64,000 nt of DNA from an uncultured Modestobacter sp. (lineage in GTDB: Bacteria > Actinomycetota > Actinomycetes > Mycobacteriales > Geodermatophilaceae). Within the stretch, counting starts at the first letter, position 1. Each line of letters starts with the position of its first letter. The notes beneath the pieces were generated by a model, which worked only from the letters and a program-made list of their open reading frames with translations, did not search any database and had not been told where the DNA came from. Shown here piece by piece: positions 42,510-50,877 of the stretch. The stretch is taken from the NCBI RefSeq assembly GCF_947486615.1, contig NZ_CANKUD010000005.1, forward strand, positions 124,001 to 188,000. The letters are read 5' to 3'. Both the position numbers and the translations under genes were made by a program.

Positions 42510-43430
42510 GTGGCGGTGGTGCTGCGACCGCTGGGGCTCGGCGACCTGCTGACCGGGGTGCCGGCGATCCGCGGCATCCGGGCCGCCCTGCCCGACCACC
42601 GGCTGGTGCTGGCCACCACCCGCGCGCTGGCGCCACTGGCCGGGCTGGTCGACGCGGTCGACGAGGTGCTGCCCGCCGGCGAGCTGCAGCCGCTGGACTG
42701 GCCGGCGCCGCCGCCCGAGCTCGCGGTCGACCTGCACGGCAAGGGCCCGGCCTCGCACGTCGTCGTCGCCGACCTGCACCCGCGGCGGCTGCTCACCTTC
42801 GACAGCCGCGGCTACCCGGGCCCGACCTGGTACGCCGACGAGCACGAGGTGCGCCGCTGGTGCCGGCTGGTCACCGAGGGCCTCGGCGTGGCCTGCGACC
42901 CGGACGCGCTCGACCTCGCCGTCCCGGACGTCGAGCCACCGGTGCGCGACGTCGCGGTCGTGCACCCGGGCGCCGCCTTCCCCGGCCGCCGCTGGCCGGC
43001 CGAGCGCTTCGCCGCGGTCGCCCGGCACCTGGCCGAGGCGGGGGAGCGGGTGGTGGTCACCGGCGGCCCGGCGGAGCAGGAGCTCGCACAGCGGGTCGCC
43101 GAGCTGGCGGGGCTCTCCGACGACGCCGTGCTGGCCGGCCGGACGACGTCGCTGGAGCTGGCCGCCGTGGTCGCCGCCGCCCGGGTCGTGGTCTGCGGTG
43201 ACACGGGGGTGGCGCACCTGGCGACCGCCTACCGCCGGCCGTCGGTGGTGCTGTTCGGCCCGGTGTCCCCCGCGCTGTGGGGCCCGCCGCCCCGACCGCA
43301 GCACGTCGTGCTCTGGCACGGCGACGGCACCGGCGACCCGCACGGCACCGAGCTGGACCCCGCGCTGGCCCGGGTCACCGTCGACGAGGTCACCATCGCC
43401 CTCGACACCCTCCTCGCGGCCCGGGGCTGA
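42510..43430 (+). CDS. Family 9 glycosyltransferase (second heptosyltransferase-like)
   Basis: This 306-residue GT9 protein has VVLRPLGLGDLLTGVPAIRGIRAALPDH at the N terminus, VDLHGKGPASHVVVADLHPR and VHPGAAFPGRRWPAERFAAVARHLAEAGE. It also has VVVTGGPAEQELAQRVAELAG and the donor site VVAAARVVVCGDTGVAHLATAYRRPSVVLFGPVSP. GTG 42510 is used; a GGAGGA at 42494-42499 is about 10 bases upstream. It is separated from hldE by repeats, unlike the tightly overlapping genes before it, so it may be a separately regulated or later addition. Confidence 0.88.
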   Translation: MAVVLRPLGLGDLLTGVPAIRGIRAALPDHRLVLATTRALAPLAGLVDAVDEVLPAGELQPLDWPAPPPELAVDLHGKGPASHVVVADLHPRRLLTFDSRGYPGPTWYADEHEVRRWCRLVTEGLGVACDPDALDLAVPDVEPPVRDVAVVHPGAAFPGRRWPAERFAAVARHLAEAGERVVVTGGPAEQELAQRVAELAGLSDDAVLAGRTTSLELAAVVAAARVVVCGDTGVAHLATAYRRPSVVLFGPVSPALWGPPPRPQHVVLWHGDGTGDPHGTELDPALARVTVDEVTIALDTLLAARG

Positions 43431-43438
43431 CGGCCCCG
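43422..43438 (+). terminator. Short hairpin overlapping the GT9 stop codon
   Basis: CGGGGC and GCCCCG flank the five bases containing TGA. The hairpin is followed by TTCAGG. It is a candidate terminator for the heptose operon; its stem is short. Confidence 0.4.
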
Positions 43439-43440
43439 TT

Positions 43441-43490
43441 CAGGGGCCCGCGCTGAGCTTGCGAAGCGTGGGGGGAACCGGGGGTCCTTC
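43441..43490 (-). repeat. Right arm of the long inverted repeat flanking the second GT9 gene
   Basis: Read on the reverse strand it begins GAAGGACCCC, one base after the VWA-gene stop codon, and contains CACGCTTCGCAAGCTCAGCG, where the left arm has one changed base. The two arms enclose about 1.04 kb carrying only the palindromes and the GT9 gene. Confidence 0.85.
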
Positions 43491-43491
43491 C

Positions 43492-45165
43492 TCAGCTGCG
43501 GCGGCGGATGGCGTCGAACAGCACGCCCTGCAGGTCCTCCGGGTCCAGTGCCTGGTAGGCGGCGCCGCCGGTCGCCTCGCCGATCTGCTCCAGCGCCCCG
43601 AGGTCGGCGTCCGGGCCCAGCGCGATGCCGATGACCTTGACCGGCCGGGCGGGGTCCGCCTCGGCGCGCAGCGTGCTCAGCAACTGCTCGAGCTGGACGC
43701 CGGCCTCGTCGTCGTCGTTGTCGCCGTCGGTGATCAGCACGACGCTGTTGACCGCGTTCGGGTCGTAGGCCTCCCGGGCGGCGCGGACGGCGGCCAGCGT
43801 CGTGTCGTAGAGCCCGGTGCCGCCGGGTGAGAGCAGGCTCGGCAGGGTGTCGAACTGCTGGTCGATGAGCTCCCGGTGGGTCTGCCCGCCGGCGTCGGCA
43901 CCGAAGGTGCGCAGCGGTGCCAGCTCGACCCAGTCGCGGTCGCCGTCCAGCTGGTAGGCGAACGCCCAGACACCGCCGGAGTAGGAGTCGGGCAGCAGGG
44001 TGAGCGCGCTCTTGGTCGCGTCGCGGGCCAGCGTGGCCCGGGTGCCGTTCCCGGCCGGGGCGTTCATCGAGGTCGAGACGTCGATGACGGTGAGCAGCCG
44101 GGAGGGCGTGGCCAGGCTGGACAGCCGGCCGAGCAGGGCCTGCAGCGCCGCCGGGTCCAGCTGCAGCTGCTCCGGCGCGGCCTCCTGTACACCCGTCCCG
44201 GCGCCGGCGCCCTCGGGCGCGGTGCCCTCCTGGTCGCGGAAGCCGGCTGCGCGGGCCTCCGCGGCGGCCGAGTCGGCGGTCAGCGCGCTGACGACGGCGT
44301 CGACGGCGGCGGTGTCCTCGGGGGCCCCGACGCGGATGACCGGGTAGTCGAGCGCGGGGGAGCCGTCGCTGGGGTAGACCGCGACGAGTGAGTCCGAGCC
44401 CGCCGCCTGGTTGGTGGTGAGCACCTCCTGCTCGCTGACCGGCACCAGCGGGGCGTCGGCCCCGCCGTCGGTGCCGGCCGCGAGGGCGTCGGCCACGGTC
44501 GGGACGTCGCCGCGGCCGGCGGCCAGCACGGCCTGGACGACCGCGTTGTCGGCATCCTCGTCGCCACCCAGCGACTGGCGGACGGCGGCGAGCACCGACA
44601 GGCCCTCGGCGCTGGCGGCGAGGTCGGGGACGGCCAGCGGTCGGCCGGTGCCCAGTGCCTCGCCCCAGGTCGGCGGCGTCGTGGTCCAGCCGAGCTCGTC
44701 GGCGGCGGCCCGGCTGGTGGCCAGCACCAGCGGGGAGGTGGCCAGGGACCCGGCGGCCTCGAGCTCGGTGCTCCCGGCGCGGGCGGTCCACAACGAGGAG
44801 TCCGGCACCCAGACCTGCGGCAGCGCGGCGGCGTCCAGCGAGCCGAGGGCGGCCAGGGTCTGCAGCGGCTCGGTGGCGGTGACCTCGGCGACGGCGCAGG
44901 AGGAGCCGCCCAGCGGCAGCGGGTCGGCCAGCAGCTGCCCGGCCAGCTCGCCCAGCTCGGGGGCGACGGTGACCCGCACGGTCTCGCGGTCCGCGCACTC
45001 GGCGGCCTCGGCGGTGGAGCCGTCCCGGCCGGAGACCCACCAGACCAGCGCGGCGACGACCGCCGCGACCAGCAGGGCGGACAGGCCGGCGAGCAGGGCC
45101 GGCCGGCGGCCCGGCGTCCGCGTCCGGGCCCGTGCGTGGGCGCGAGTGTGGGCGTGGCGCCCCAT
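43492..45165 (-). CDS. Solute-binding-like and von Willebrand factor A domain membrane-anchored protein
   Basis: This 557-residue protein has a basic, His/Arg-rich cytoplasmic start (GRHAHTRAHARARTRTPGRR) and a membrane anchor (LLAGLSALLVAAVVAALVWWV). A periplasmic-binding-protein-like domain occupies about 55-330 (VRVTVAPELGELAGQLLADP, LPQVWVPDSSLW, SPLVLATSRAAADELGW). A VWA domain at about 370-557 has the MIDAS motif DVSTSMNAPAG, GLYDTTLAAVRAAREAY and VLITDGDNDDD. ATG 45165 has GGAG seven bases upstream. Such fusions occur widely in actinobacteria; a metal-dependent surface adhesion or assembly role is plausible but unproven. Confidence 0.85.
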   Translation of the reverse strand: MGRHAHTRAHARARTRTPGRRPALLAGLSALLVAAVVAALVWWVSGRDGSTAEAAECADRETVRVTVAPELGELAGQLLADPLPLGGSSCAVAEVTATEPLQTLAALGSLDAAALPQVWVPDSSLWTARAGSTELEAAGSLATSPLVLATSRAAADELGWTTTPPTWGEALGTGRPLAVPDLAASAEGLSVLAAVRQSLGGDEDADNAVVQAVLAAGRGDVPTVADALAAGTDGGADAPLVPVSEQEVLTTNQAAGSDSLVAVYPSDGSPALDYPVIRVGAPEDTAAVDAVVSALTADSAAAEARAAGFRDQEGTAPEGAGAGTGVQEAAPEQLQLDPAALQALLGRLSSLATPSRLLTVIDVSTSMNAPAGNGTRATLARDATKSALTLLPDSYSGGVWAFAYQLDGDRDWVELAPLRTFGADAGGQTHRELIDQQFDTLPSLLSPGGTGLYDTTLAAVRAAREAYDPNAVNSVVLITDGDNDDDEAGVQLEQLLSTLRAEADPARPVKVIGIALGPDADLGALEQIGEATGGAAYQALDPEDLQGVLFDAIRRRS

Positions 45166-45498
45166 CTGGGTTCTCCGTCGTCTCGTGGCACCGAGCTGGT
45201 CCCCGCTCACGCGGGCCGCGCACGGGCAGCGGTCGGACGGTCACTCTACCCAGGCAACAGCCCCCGTCGAGCCCTCGTGTGGCGAGATCGACGGCCCTCT
45301 GGACCCCCTCCCGAGCGTCCTCGCAGCGGACCCGTCCGGGCCCGCTGCGCGCTGAGCGGCGGACCGCACGACCACGCGGTGCGGACCGACCGTCGGGGTC
45401 GTGCCCGGGCCCGGACGTGCGGGCGGGCCGCCGGCCTCCGCGTAGAGACCGACGGCCCGTCCGACCCTCGTGCCGGGTGGGGCAGGAGGGGTCCTTCC
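45166..45498. other. Non-coding gap between VWA and substrate-binding protein genes
   Basis: No gene is supported in these 333 bases. On the reverse strand the LivK stop codon is followed after one base by GAAGGACCCC (45488-45497), the same element found after the VWA and hldE stops. The rest should hold the VWA promoter, but no clear boxes are visible. Confidence 0.45.
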
Positions 45499-46854
45499 TC
45501 AGTCGACGACCGACTCCTCGTCCGGGATGCCGTTCTCGGGGACCTCGGCCGGCTCGCCGTCGTAGGCCTCGATCTCGGCGTCCCCGATGTCGGTCAGCTG
45601 GACCGGCGCGACCTCCTCGGTCGTGGTGCCGGTGACCCGGCTGATCGACATGCCGGCGGTGCCCATGTGGCTGTCCTCGGAGTAGCGGAACGGTGCGAGC
45701 ACCGGGCCCTCCCACTCCGAGCCGGCGGTCTCGATGGCCTCGACCAGGCCGTCGCGGGTCGGGTTCTGCCCGGCCGCCTGGAGGGCCTGCACCGTGGTGT
45801 AGGCCTGGGACATGCCGTAGATCCGGTAGTTGGTCAGCTCGCCCTCACCGCCGCACTCGTCCCAGATGCGCTGGAACTCCTGCACCCACGGGTTGTCCGG
45901 CTCGTCGACCGTCGGCAGGTAGTCGGTGGTCAGCGCGCCGTCGAGCAGGCTGGCGTCGCTCACCTGGCCCTCGGAGAAGTTGTTCAGCAGGTTGCCGACC
46001 AGCGTCGGGTCCGAGCCCACGTTGGAGTAGAACCACTGCGGGTCGTAGCCCAGCTGGAGCGCGGTCAGCTGGGAGAGCGCGGTGTAGCTGGGCACGTTGA
46101 AGCCGACGACGAAGTCGGCCCCGGCGGCCTGCAGCGCGGCGATCTGCGGGCCGACGTTGGTGTTGCCCGGGGTGTAGCGCTCGGCGGCCACGATCTGGTC
46201 GTCGATGTACTCCCGGATGCCGGCCTCGCCGTCCTCGCCGAAGTCGTCGTCCTGCAGGAAGAGCCCGACCTGCGCGTCCGGGAAGTTCTCGGCGATGTAG
46301 TCGCCGATGATCTTGCCCTCGCTCGTGTAGTCGGTCTGCCAGCCGAACGTGTACGGGTTGGTCTCCGGGTCGTCGCCCCACAGCAGCGAGCCGGAGGAGA
46401 CGAACAGGTCGGGCACGCCCTCGCTGTTCAGGAAGTCCAGGACGGCGCTGTGCGTCGGGGTGCCGAGCCCGCCGACGATGGCGAAGACCTCGTCCTCGAG
46501 CACCAGCTGCTGGACCACCTGGCTGGTGTTGGTGGGGTTGTAGGCGTCGTCCCGGTAGATGTACTCGATCTCCCGGCCGTTCACCCCGCCCTGCTCGTTG
46601 AGGCAGTCGAAGTACGCCTGCGCGCCGGTCGGGATCTCGCTGTAGCCGGGGGCGGCCACACCGGTGAGCGGGAAGTGGGCACCGAGCTTGATCGAGGTCT
46701 CGGTGATGCCGATGTCGGAGGCCTCGTTGGACCCGCTGTCACCGCTGCTGGTGCCACCGCCGCCGTCGTCGCCGCCCCCGCCGCAGGCGGCGAGGGTGGA
46801 GGCGGCGGTGGCTGCGGCGAGGACGGTCATGAGGCGTCGGGAGGATCTGGACAA
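45499..46854 (-). CDS. livK: Branched-chain amino-acid-type ABC transporter substrate-binding lipoprotein
   Basis: This 451-residue type I periplasmic-binding lipoprotein has signal SRSSRRLMTVLAAATAASTLAAC with lipobox Cys at about 24. The mature protein has SIKLGAHFPLTGVAAPGYSE, CLNEQGGVNGREIEYIYRDD, FAIVGGLGTPTHSAV, VGLFLQDDDFGEDGEAG and YRIYGMSQAYTTVQAL, the LivJ/LivK architecture. TTG 46854 is preferred because AGGAG lies at an appropriate distance; ATG 46830 would cut into the signal. It is the last gene of the importer operon. The true ligand (amino acid, amide, urea or other) cannot be told from sequence. Confidence 0.85.
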   Translation of the reverse strand: MSRSSRRLMTVLAAATAASTLAACGGGGDDGGGGTSSGDSGSNEASDIGITETSIKLGAHFPLTGVAAPGYSEIPTGAQAYFDCLNEQGGVNGREIEYIYRDDAYNPTNTSQVVQQLVLEDEVFAIVGGLGTPTHSAVLDFLNSEGVPDLFVSSGSLLWGDDPETNPYTFGWQTDYTSEGKIIGDYIAENFPDAQVGLFLQDDDFGEDGEAGIREYIDDQIVAAERYTPGNTNVGPQIAALQAAGADFVVGFNVPSYTALSQLTALQLGYDPQWFYSNVGSDPTLVGNLLNNFSEGQVSDASLLDGALTTDYLPTVDEPDNPWVQEFQRIWDECGGEGELTNYRIYGMSQAYTTVQALQAAGQNPTRDGLVEAIETAGSEWEGPVLAPFRYSEDSHMGTAGMSISRVTGTTTEEVAPVQLTDIGDAEIEAYDGEPAEVPENGIPDEESVVD

Positions 46855-46943
46855 CGGTTCTCCTCTGGTGCGGCCCGGGCTGCGTTGCCCGGGAGTCGGT
46901 GGTGGGGCGGGGGGCCGCGAGCGGCGGGCGTGCCGGGTCGTCC

Positions 46944-48107
46944 TCACCCCCTGCTCGAGCGGGCAGCCGAGCGCGTGGCCTGGCGGGTCAGCCAGCGCAT
47001 CCGGATGCTGCCGACGAACCCGGCGGGGGCGAAGATCATCGCGACGATCAGCACCACGCCGTAGACGAAGGGCGCCAGCTGGGCTGCCTCGGTGTTGTCC
47101 AGGCCCCAGCCGGAGCCGAGGTCGGTGACGAACGGCGGCAGGAACACCAGCAGCGCCGAGCCGAGCAGGGCGCCGAGCAGGCTGCCCAGCCCGCCGATGA
47201 CGATCGCGGTGAGCAGCGACAGCGACAGGACCAGGGTGAACCCGCTGGGCGCGGCCAGCCGGACGACGAGGGCCAGCACCCCGCCGGCGAGCCCGGCGGC
47301 GGCCGCGCTGACCGTGAAGGCGAGCACCCGCCAGGCGCCGAGGTTGATCCCGGCCAGCTCGGCGGCGACCTCCTGGTCGCGCACCGCCCGCCAGGTGCGG
47401 CCGATCCGGCTGCGGACCAGGTTGGCCAGCAGGAAGTAGGTGATCAGCAGACAGATGGCACCGAGGTAGGCCAGCCACTTGGTGTTGCTGGCCGAGTTGC
47501 CCGACACCGCGCTGATGAAGGAGTCGAACGCCTCCGGCGCCCGGGGCGCGCGGACCCGCAGCCCCTGCTCGCCACCGAGCCAGTCGTGGAAGTAGATGGC
47601 GAGGCCGGGCAGCCCGACCGCCAGGGCGAGCGTGGCGCCGGCCAGGTAGGGGCCGTGCAACCGCGCGGCGGCGACGCCGACCAGCGCGCCGACCGCGGTG
47701 GCCACGAGGATCGCGGCGAGCAGGATCAGCGGGAGCGGCAGCGGCTCCTCGGCGGAGAGGAACAGCGCAGTGGTGTAGGCGCCGACGGCCATGAGCGCGC
47801 CGTGGCCCAGGGAGATCTGGCCGTTCATCCCGGTCAGCACGGTGAGCCCGCCGGCGGCGATGGCGTAGTAGCTCAGCGTCGCGAGCTGGGAGTTGGTGAA
47901 CGGGTCGGTGCTCTCCAGGATGACGACGGTCGCCACCGCCCCGAGCGCGAGCAGCAGCAGGTGCCGCAGCAGCGTCGAGCTGGGCAGCAGGGTGCGGCGT
48001 CGGGTGGCGGTGGGCTCGTCGGCCCCGGCGGTCGCCTCGGTGGGCGCGTCCGAGGACGCCTTGCCGGCAGCCGGCGTGTCGGTCGCGGTGCTCCGCAGGT
48101 CGCTCAT
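46944..48107 (-). CDS. livM: Branched-chain amino-acid-type ABC transporter permease (LivM)
   Basis: This 387-residue LivM-type permease has about eight to ten membrane helices: LATLSYYAIAAGGLTVLTGMNGQISLGHGALMAVGAYTTALFL near the N terminus, RTWRAVRDQEVAAELAGINLGAWRVLAFTVSAAAAGLAG (the ATPase-contact EAA-like loop), and SLLTAIVIGGLGSLLGALLGSALLVFLPPF. ATG 48113 overlaps the LivH stop, but GGAGG would be only two bases away. ATG 48107 with an 8-base spacer is therefore preferred. It has a hydrophilic N-terminal extension of some 40 residues. Confidence 0.88.
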   Translation of the reverse strand: MSDLRSTATDTPAAGKASSDAPTEATAGADEPTATRRRTLLPSSTLLRHLLLLALGAVATVVILESTDPFTNSQLATLSYYAIAAGGLTVLTGMNGQISLGHGALMAVGAYTTALFLSAEEPLPLPLILLAAILVATAVGALVGVAAARLHGPYLAGATLALAVGLPGLAIYFHDWLGGEQGLRVRAPRAPEAFDSFISAVSGNSASNTKWLAYLGAICLLITYFLLANLVRSRIGRTWRAVRDQEVAAELAGINLGAWRVLAFTVSAAAAGLAGGVLALVVRLAAPSGFTLVLSLSLLTAIVIGGLGSLLGALLGSALLVFLPPFVTDLGSGWGLDNTEAAQLAPFVYGVVLIVAMIFAPAGFVGSIRMRWLTRQATRSAARSSRG

Positions 48108-48109
48108 CG

Positions 48110-48994
48110 TCATGCCCTCCGGGCCGTGCTGCTGGCGAACAGGCCACCGGGGCGGACCAGCAGGACCACCATCAGGATGACCAGGGCGGAGACGTTGACC
48201 AGGGCGCTGCCGCGCGGGACGTAGCCGCTGACGTAGCTGAGCGCCAGGCCCAGGATCAGCCCGCCGACGACGGCGCCGATCGGGGAGTCGAGCCCGCCGA
48301 GCACCGCGGCGACGAAACCGAAGACGATCAGGCTGTCCATGTAGGCGGGGTAGATGAACTCGCCGCCGGCGATGAGCAGCCCGGCCAGCGAGCCGACCAC
48401 CGCGGCCAGGCCCCAGCCGAGGGTGAGCATCCGGCCGACCCGCACGCCGAGCAGCCGGGCGACCTCCTGGCCGAACGCCGATGCCCGCATCGCCAGCCCG
48501 ACCCGGGTGAACCGGAAGAGCGCCACCAGCAGGCCCATCGTGATGAGCACGGCGACGATCACGTAGAGGCTGGTCGGGGTGAAGGCGATCCGGTTGTCCC
48601 CGACCTGGAACCCCTGCAGGCCGAACGGGGTGGGGAACGACTGGAACGAGGAGCCGAAGACGATCGCGATGCCGGCCTGGATGGCGACGAAGAGGCCGAG
48701 GGTCACGATCACCGCGTTGAGCTCCGGCCCGCCCTCGACCCGCCGGACGACGACCCGCTCGATCACCGCGCCGAGGACGAAGCCGGAGACCAGGGCGACG
48801 ACCAGCGCCGCCCAGTACGACCAGCCGGACTGGATCAGCGCCAGGGCGATGAACGCGGTGGCCGCGGCCATCGACCCCTGGGCGAAGTTGACGATCCGGG
48901 TGGACCGCCAGATCAGCACCAGGGCGAGGGCGAAGGCCGCGTAGACCATGCCCTCGGTCAACCCGGTGAGGGTGACGTTCACGAACTGCTGCAC
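48110..48994 (-). CDS. livH: Branched-chain amino-acid-type ABC transporter permease (LivH)
   Basis: This 294-residue LivH-type permease begins at GTG 48994. It has GLTEGMVYAAFALALVLIWRSTRIVNFAQGSMAAATAFIA at the N terminus, then ELNAVIVTLGLFVAIQAG, TRVGLAMRASAFGQEVARLLGVRVGRML (ATPase coupling loop) and FVAAVLGGLDSPIGAVVGGLILGLALSYVSGY. Eight or so helices are evident. It is 45 bases downstream of LivF and overlaps the longer LivM start. Confidence 0.9.
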   Translation of the reverse strand: MQQFVNVTLTGLTEGMVYAAFALALVLIWRSTRIVNFAQGSMAAATAFIALALIQSGWSYWAALVVALVSGFVLGAVIERVVVRRVEGGPELNAVIVTLGLFVAIQAGIAIVFGSSFQSFPTPFGLQGFQVGDNRIAFTPTSLYVIVAVLITMGLLVALFRFTRVGLAMRASAFGQEVARLLGVRVGRMLTLGWGLAAVVGSLAGLLIAGGEFIYPAYMDSLIVFGFVAAVLGGLDSPIGAVVGGLILGLALSYVSGYVPRGSALVNVSALVILMVVLLVRPGGLFASSTARRA

Positions 48995-49039
48995 GACGGG
49001 GACGCCTTCCTGGCTGTACGGGGTTCTCGGGAGGGCGGG

Positions 49040-49810
49040 TCAGAAGCCCAGGTAGGCGTGGCGGAGGTCCTCGTCGCCCATCAGCGTGCGCGCGGAGTCG
49101 GTCACCACCACGCGTCCCAGGTTGAGGACGACGCCGACGTCGGCGACCGACAGCGCGCTGCGGGCGTTCTGCTCGACCAGCAGGACCGAGAGGCCCTCGG
49201 TGTCGACCAGGTGCCGCAGCAGGCCGAAGATCTGCGCCACGATCCGGGGCGCGAGCCCCAGCGACGGCTCGTCCAGCAGCAGGATCCGGGGCTTGGCGAT
49301 CAGCGCCCGGCCGATGACGAGCATCTGCCGTTCGCCGCCGGAGAGCACGTGCGCCGGCTGGTCGCGGCGCTCGGCGATCCGCGGGAACAGGTCGTAGATG
49401 CGGTCGTACTCGTCCCGGCCGACCTTGCCGCGGAACAGCGACCCGACCCGCAGGTTCTCGTCCACCGTGAGCTCGGCGATGACGCCGCGGCCCTCGGGCA
49501 CGTGCGCCATGCCCTTGCCGACCATCGCCTCGACCGGGGCGGTGGTGATGTCCTCCCCGCCGAGGGTCACCCGGCCGGCCGAGCAGCGGACCAGGCCGCT
49601 GACGGTGCGCAGCAGGGTCGTCTTGCCGGCCCCGTTGGCCCCCAGGACGGCGGTGATCCGGCCGGCCTCGGCGCTCAGCGACACCCCGTCCAGCGCCCGG
49701 ACCGGGCCGTAGGAGCTGGTCAGCCCCTCGATCTCCAGCAGTGCCGGGGAGGTGGCGGTGCTGCCGGGGGCGGTGACGGCGGTGCTGCCGGAGGTGCGGG
49801 CGTCAGTCAC
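49040..49810 (-). CDS. livF: Branched-chain amino-acid-type ABC transporter ATPase (LivF)
   Basis: This 256-residue ABC ATPase has Walker A GANGAGKTT, Q-loop region GKGMAHVPEGRGVIAELTVDENL (typical of LivF), signature LSGGERQML, Walker B RILLLDEPSLGLAP and H-loop-region VEQNA. GTG 49810 overlaps the LivG stop by eight bases. LivF pairs with LivG as the second nucleotide-binding subunit. Confidence 0.92.
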   Translation of the reverse strand: MTDARTSGSTAVTAPGSTATSPALLEIEGLTSSYGPVRALDGVSLSAEAGRITAVLGANGAGKTTLLRTVSGLVRCSAGRVTLGGEDITTAPVEAMVGKGMAHVPEGRGVIAELTVDENLRVGSLFRGKVGRDEYDRIYDLFPRIAERRDQPAHVLSGGERQMLVIGRALIAKPRILLLDEPSLGLAPRIVAQIFGLLRHLVDTEGLSVLLVEQNARSALSVADVGVVLNLGRVVVTDSARTLMGDEDLRHAYLGF

Positions 49811-50705
49811 GGTGGCGTCCTCCCTCGCCGGCCGCCGAGAGCTCGGCGGCGTCGGCCTCGGCGTCGACGTCGTCCCCGAGGTAGGCCTCGGTGACCGCGG
49901 GGTCGGCCTGCACCTCGGCCGGGGTGCCGGCGGAGATCTGCCGACCGGAGTCCAGGACGGTGATGTGGTCGCAGACGCGCATGACCAGGTCCATGTGGTG
50001 CTCGACCAGCAGCACGCTCATCCGGCCGGAGAGGGCGCGGATCAGCTCGCCGAGCTCGTGCATCTCGTCCTCGGCGAGGCCGCTGGCGGGCTCGTCGAGC
50101 AGCAGCAGGTCGGGGTCGGCGACCAGGGCGCGGGCCAGCGCGACCCGCTTCTGCACCGGGTAGGGCAGGCCGCCGGGGTAGCGGTCGGCGTACCGGGAGG
50201 CGCCCAGGTCGGCCAGCGCGGCGGCCGCCCGGGACCGCAGCTCACGCTCGTCCTTGTCCGACCGCGGCAGGGCGAGCAGTGCGGAGGCGAAGCCGGCCCG
50301 GGCGTGCCGGTGGGCGCCGACCATGACGTTCTCCAGCACGGTCATCCCGGCGAACAGCCCGACGCCCTGCAGGGTGCGCGAGATCCCGAGCCCGGCGAGC
50401 TGGTGCGGGCGCAGCCGGCGCACCGCGCTGCCCCGCCAGGTCATCTCCCCGGCCGAGGGCCGGACGAGGCCGCAGGCGACGTTGAACAGCGTGGTCTTGC
50501 CCGCGCCGTTCGGGCCGATCAGCCCGTGCACCTGGCCGGGTTCGACGACGAGCGAGACGTCGGACAGGGCGGTCACGCCACCGAAGGAGACCGAGATCCC
50601 GGTCATCTCGAGCCGGGCGGCCGGGTCCGGGCTCCGGTCCCGGCCTGGGTGGCGGTCGGTCGCGGTACTGCCTGCGCTCGGGGTCGGCTGCGCCAACGGG
50701 CCCAC
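49803..50705 (-). CDS. livG: Branched-chain amino-acid-type ABC transporter ATPase (LivG)
   Basis: This ATPase of about 300 residues has Walker A GPNGAGKTT, LGISRTLQGVGLFAGMTVLENVMVGAH (LivG type), LPYPVQKRVALARALVADPDLLLLDEPASGLAEDE (diverged signature QKR, Walker B) and VEHHMDLVM. The frame is open to 51074 and the start is unclear. GTG 50705 and TTG 50696 lie 2 and 11 bases after AAAGGAG, and ATG 50607 begins the conserved core. It is the promoter-proximal gene of the importer, divergent from the PucR regulator. Confidence 0.82.
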   Translation of the reverse strand: MGPLAQPTPSAGSTATDRHPGRDRSPDPAARLEMTGISVSFGGVTALSDVSLVVEPGQVHGLIGPNGAGKTTLFNVACGLVRPSAGEMTWRGSAVRRLRPHQLAGLGISRTLQGVGLFAGMTVLENVMVGAHRHARAGFASALLALPRSDKDERELRSRAAAALADLGASRYADRYPGGLPYPVQKRVALARALVADPDLLLLDEPASGLAEDEMHELGELIRALSGRMSVLLVEHHMDLVMRVCDHITVLDSGRQISAGTPAEVQADPAVTEAYLGDDVDAEADAAELSAAGEGGRHRD

Positions 50706-50877
50706 GGCTCCTTTGCCTCGGGTGTCCCCGCCCGCCGGGCATGCCGCGGCTGACGAGCGTCGGGTGTTCCGACACCCCGAGCGTGGAGTGCCGTGAGAGC
50801 CGTCACAATGGGCGGCCAGCACAGTGATCGCTCCGATCGCTTGTGCGTTGTGCCGTGTGTCACAGAGAGGTGGCGGC

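Noticed and set aside
45499-48147. 882-residue reverse frame joining the permease region to the substrate-binding protein
   Set aside because: The upstream half is out of frame with LivM. The true gene starts near 46854 with a lipoprotein signal and ribosome site.
49058-49894. Forward frame of 278 residues rich in Asp, Gln and Arg
   Set aside because: It is antisense to LivF and LivG, whose Walker and signature motifs are unambiguous.
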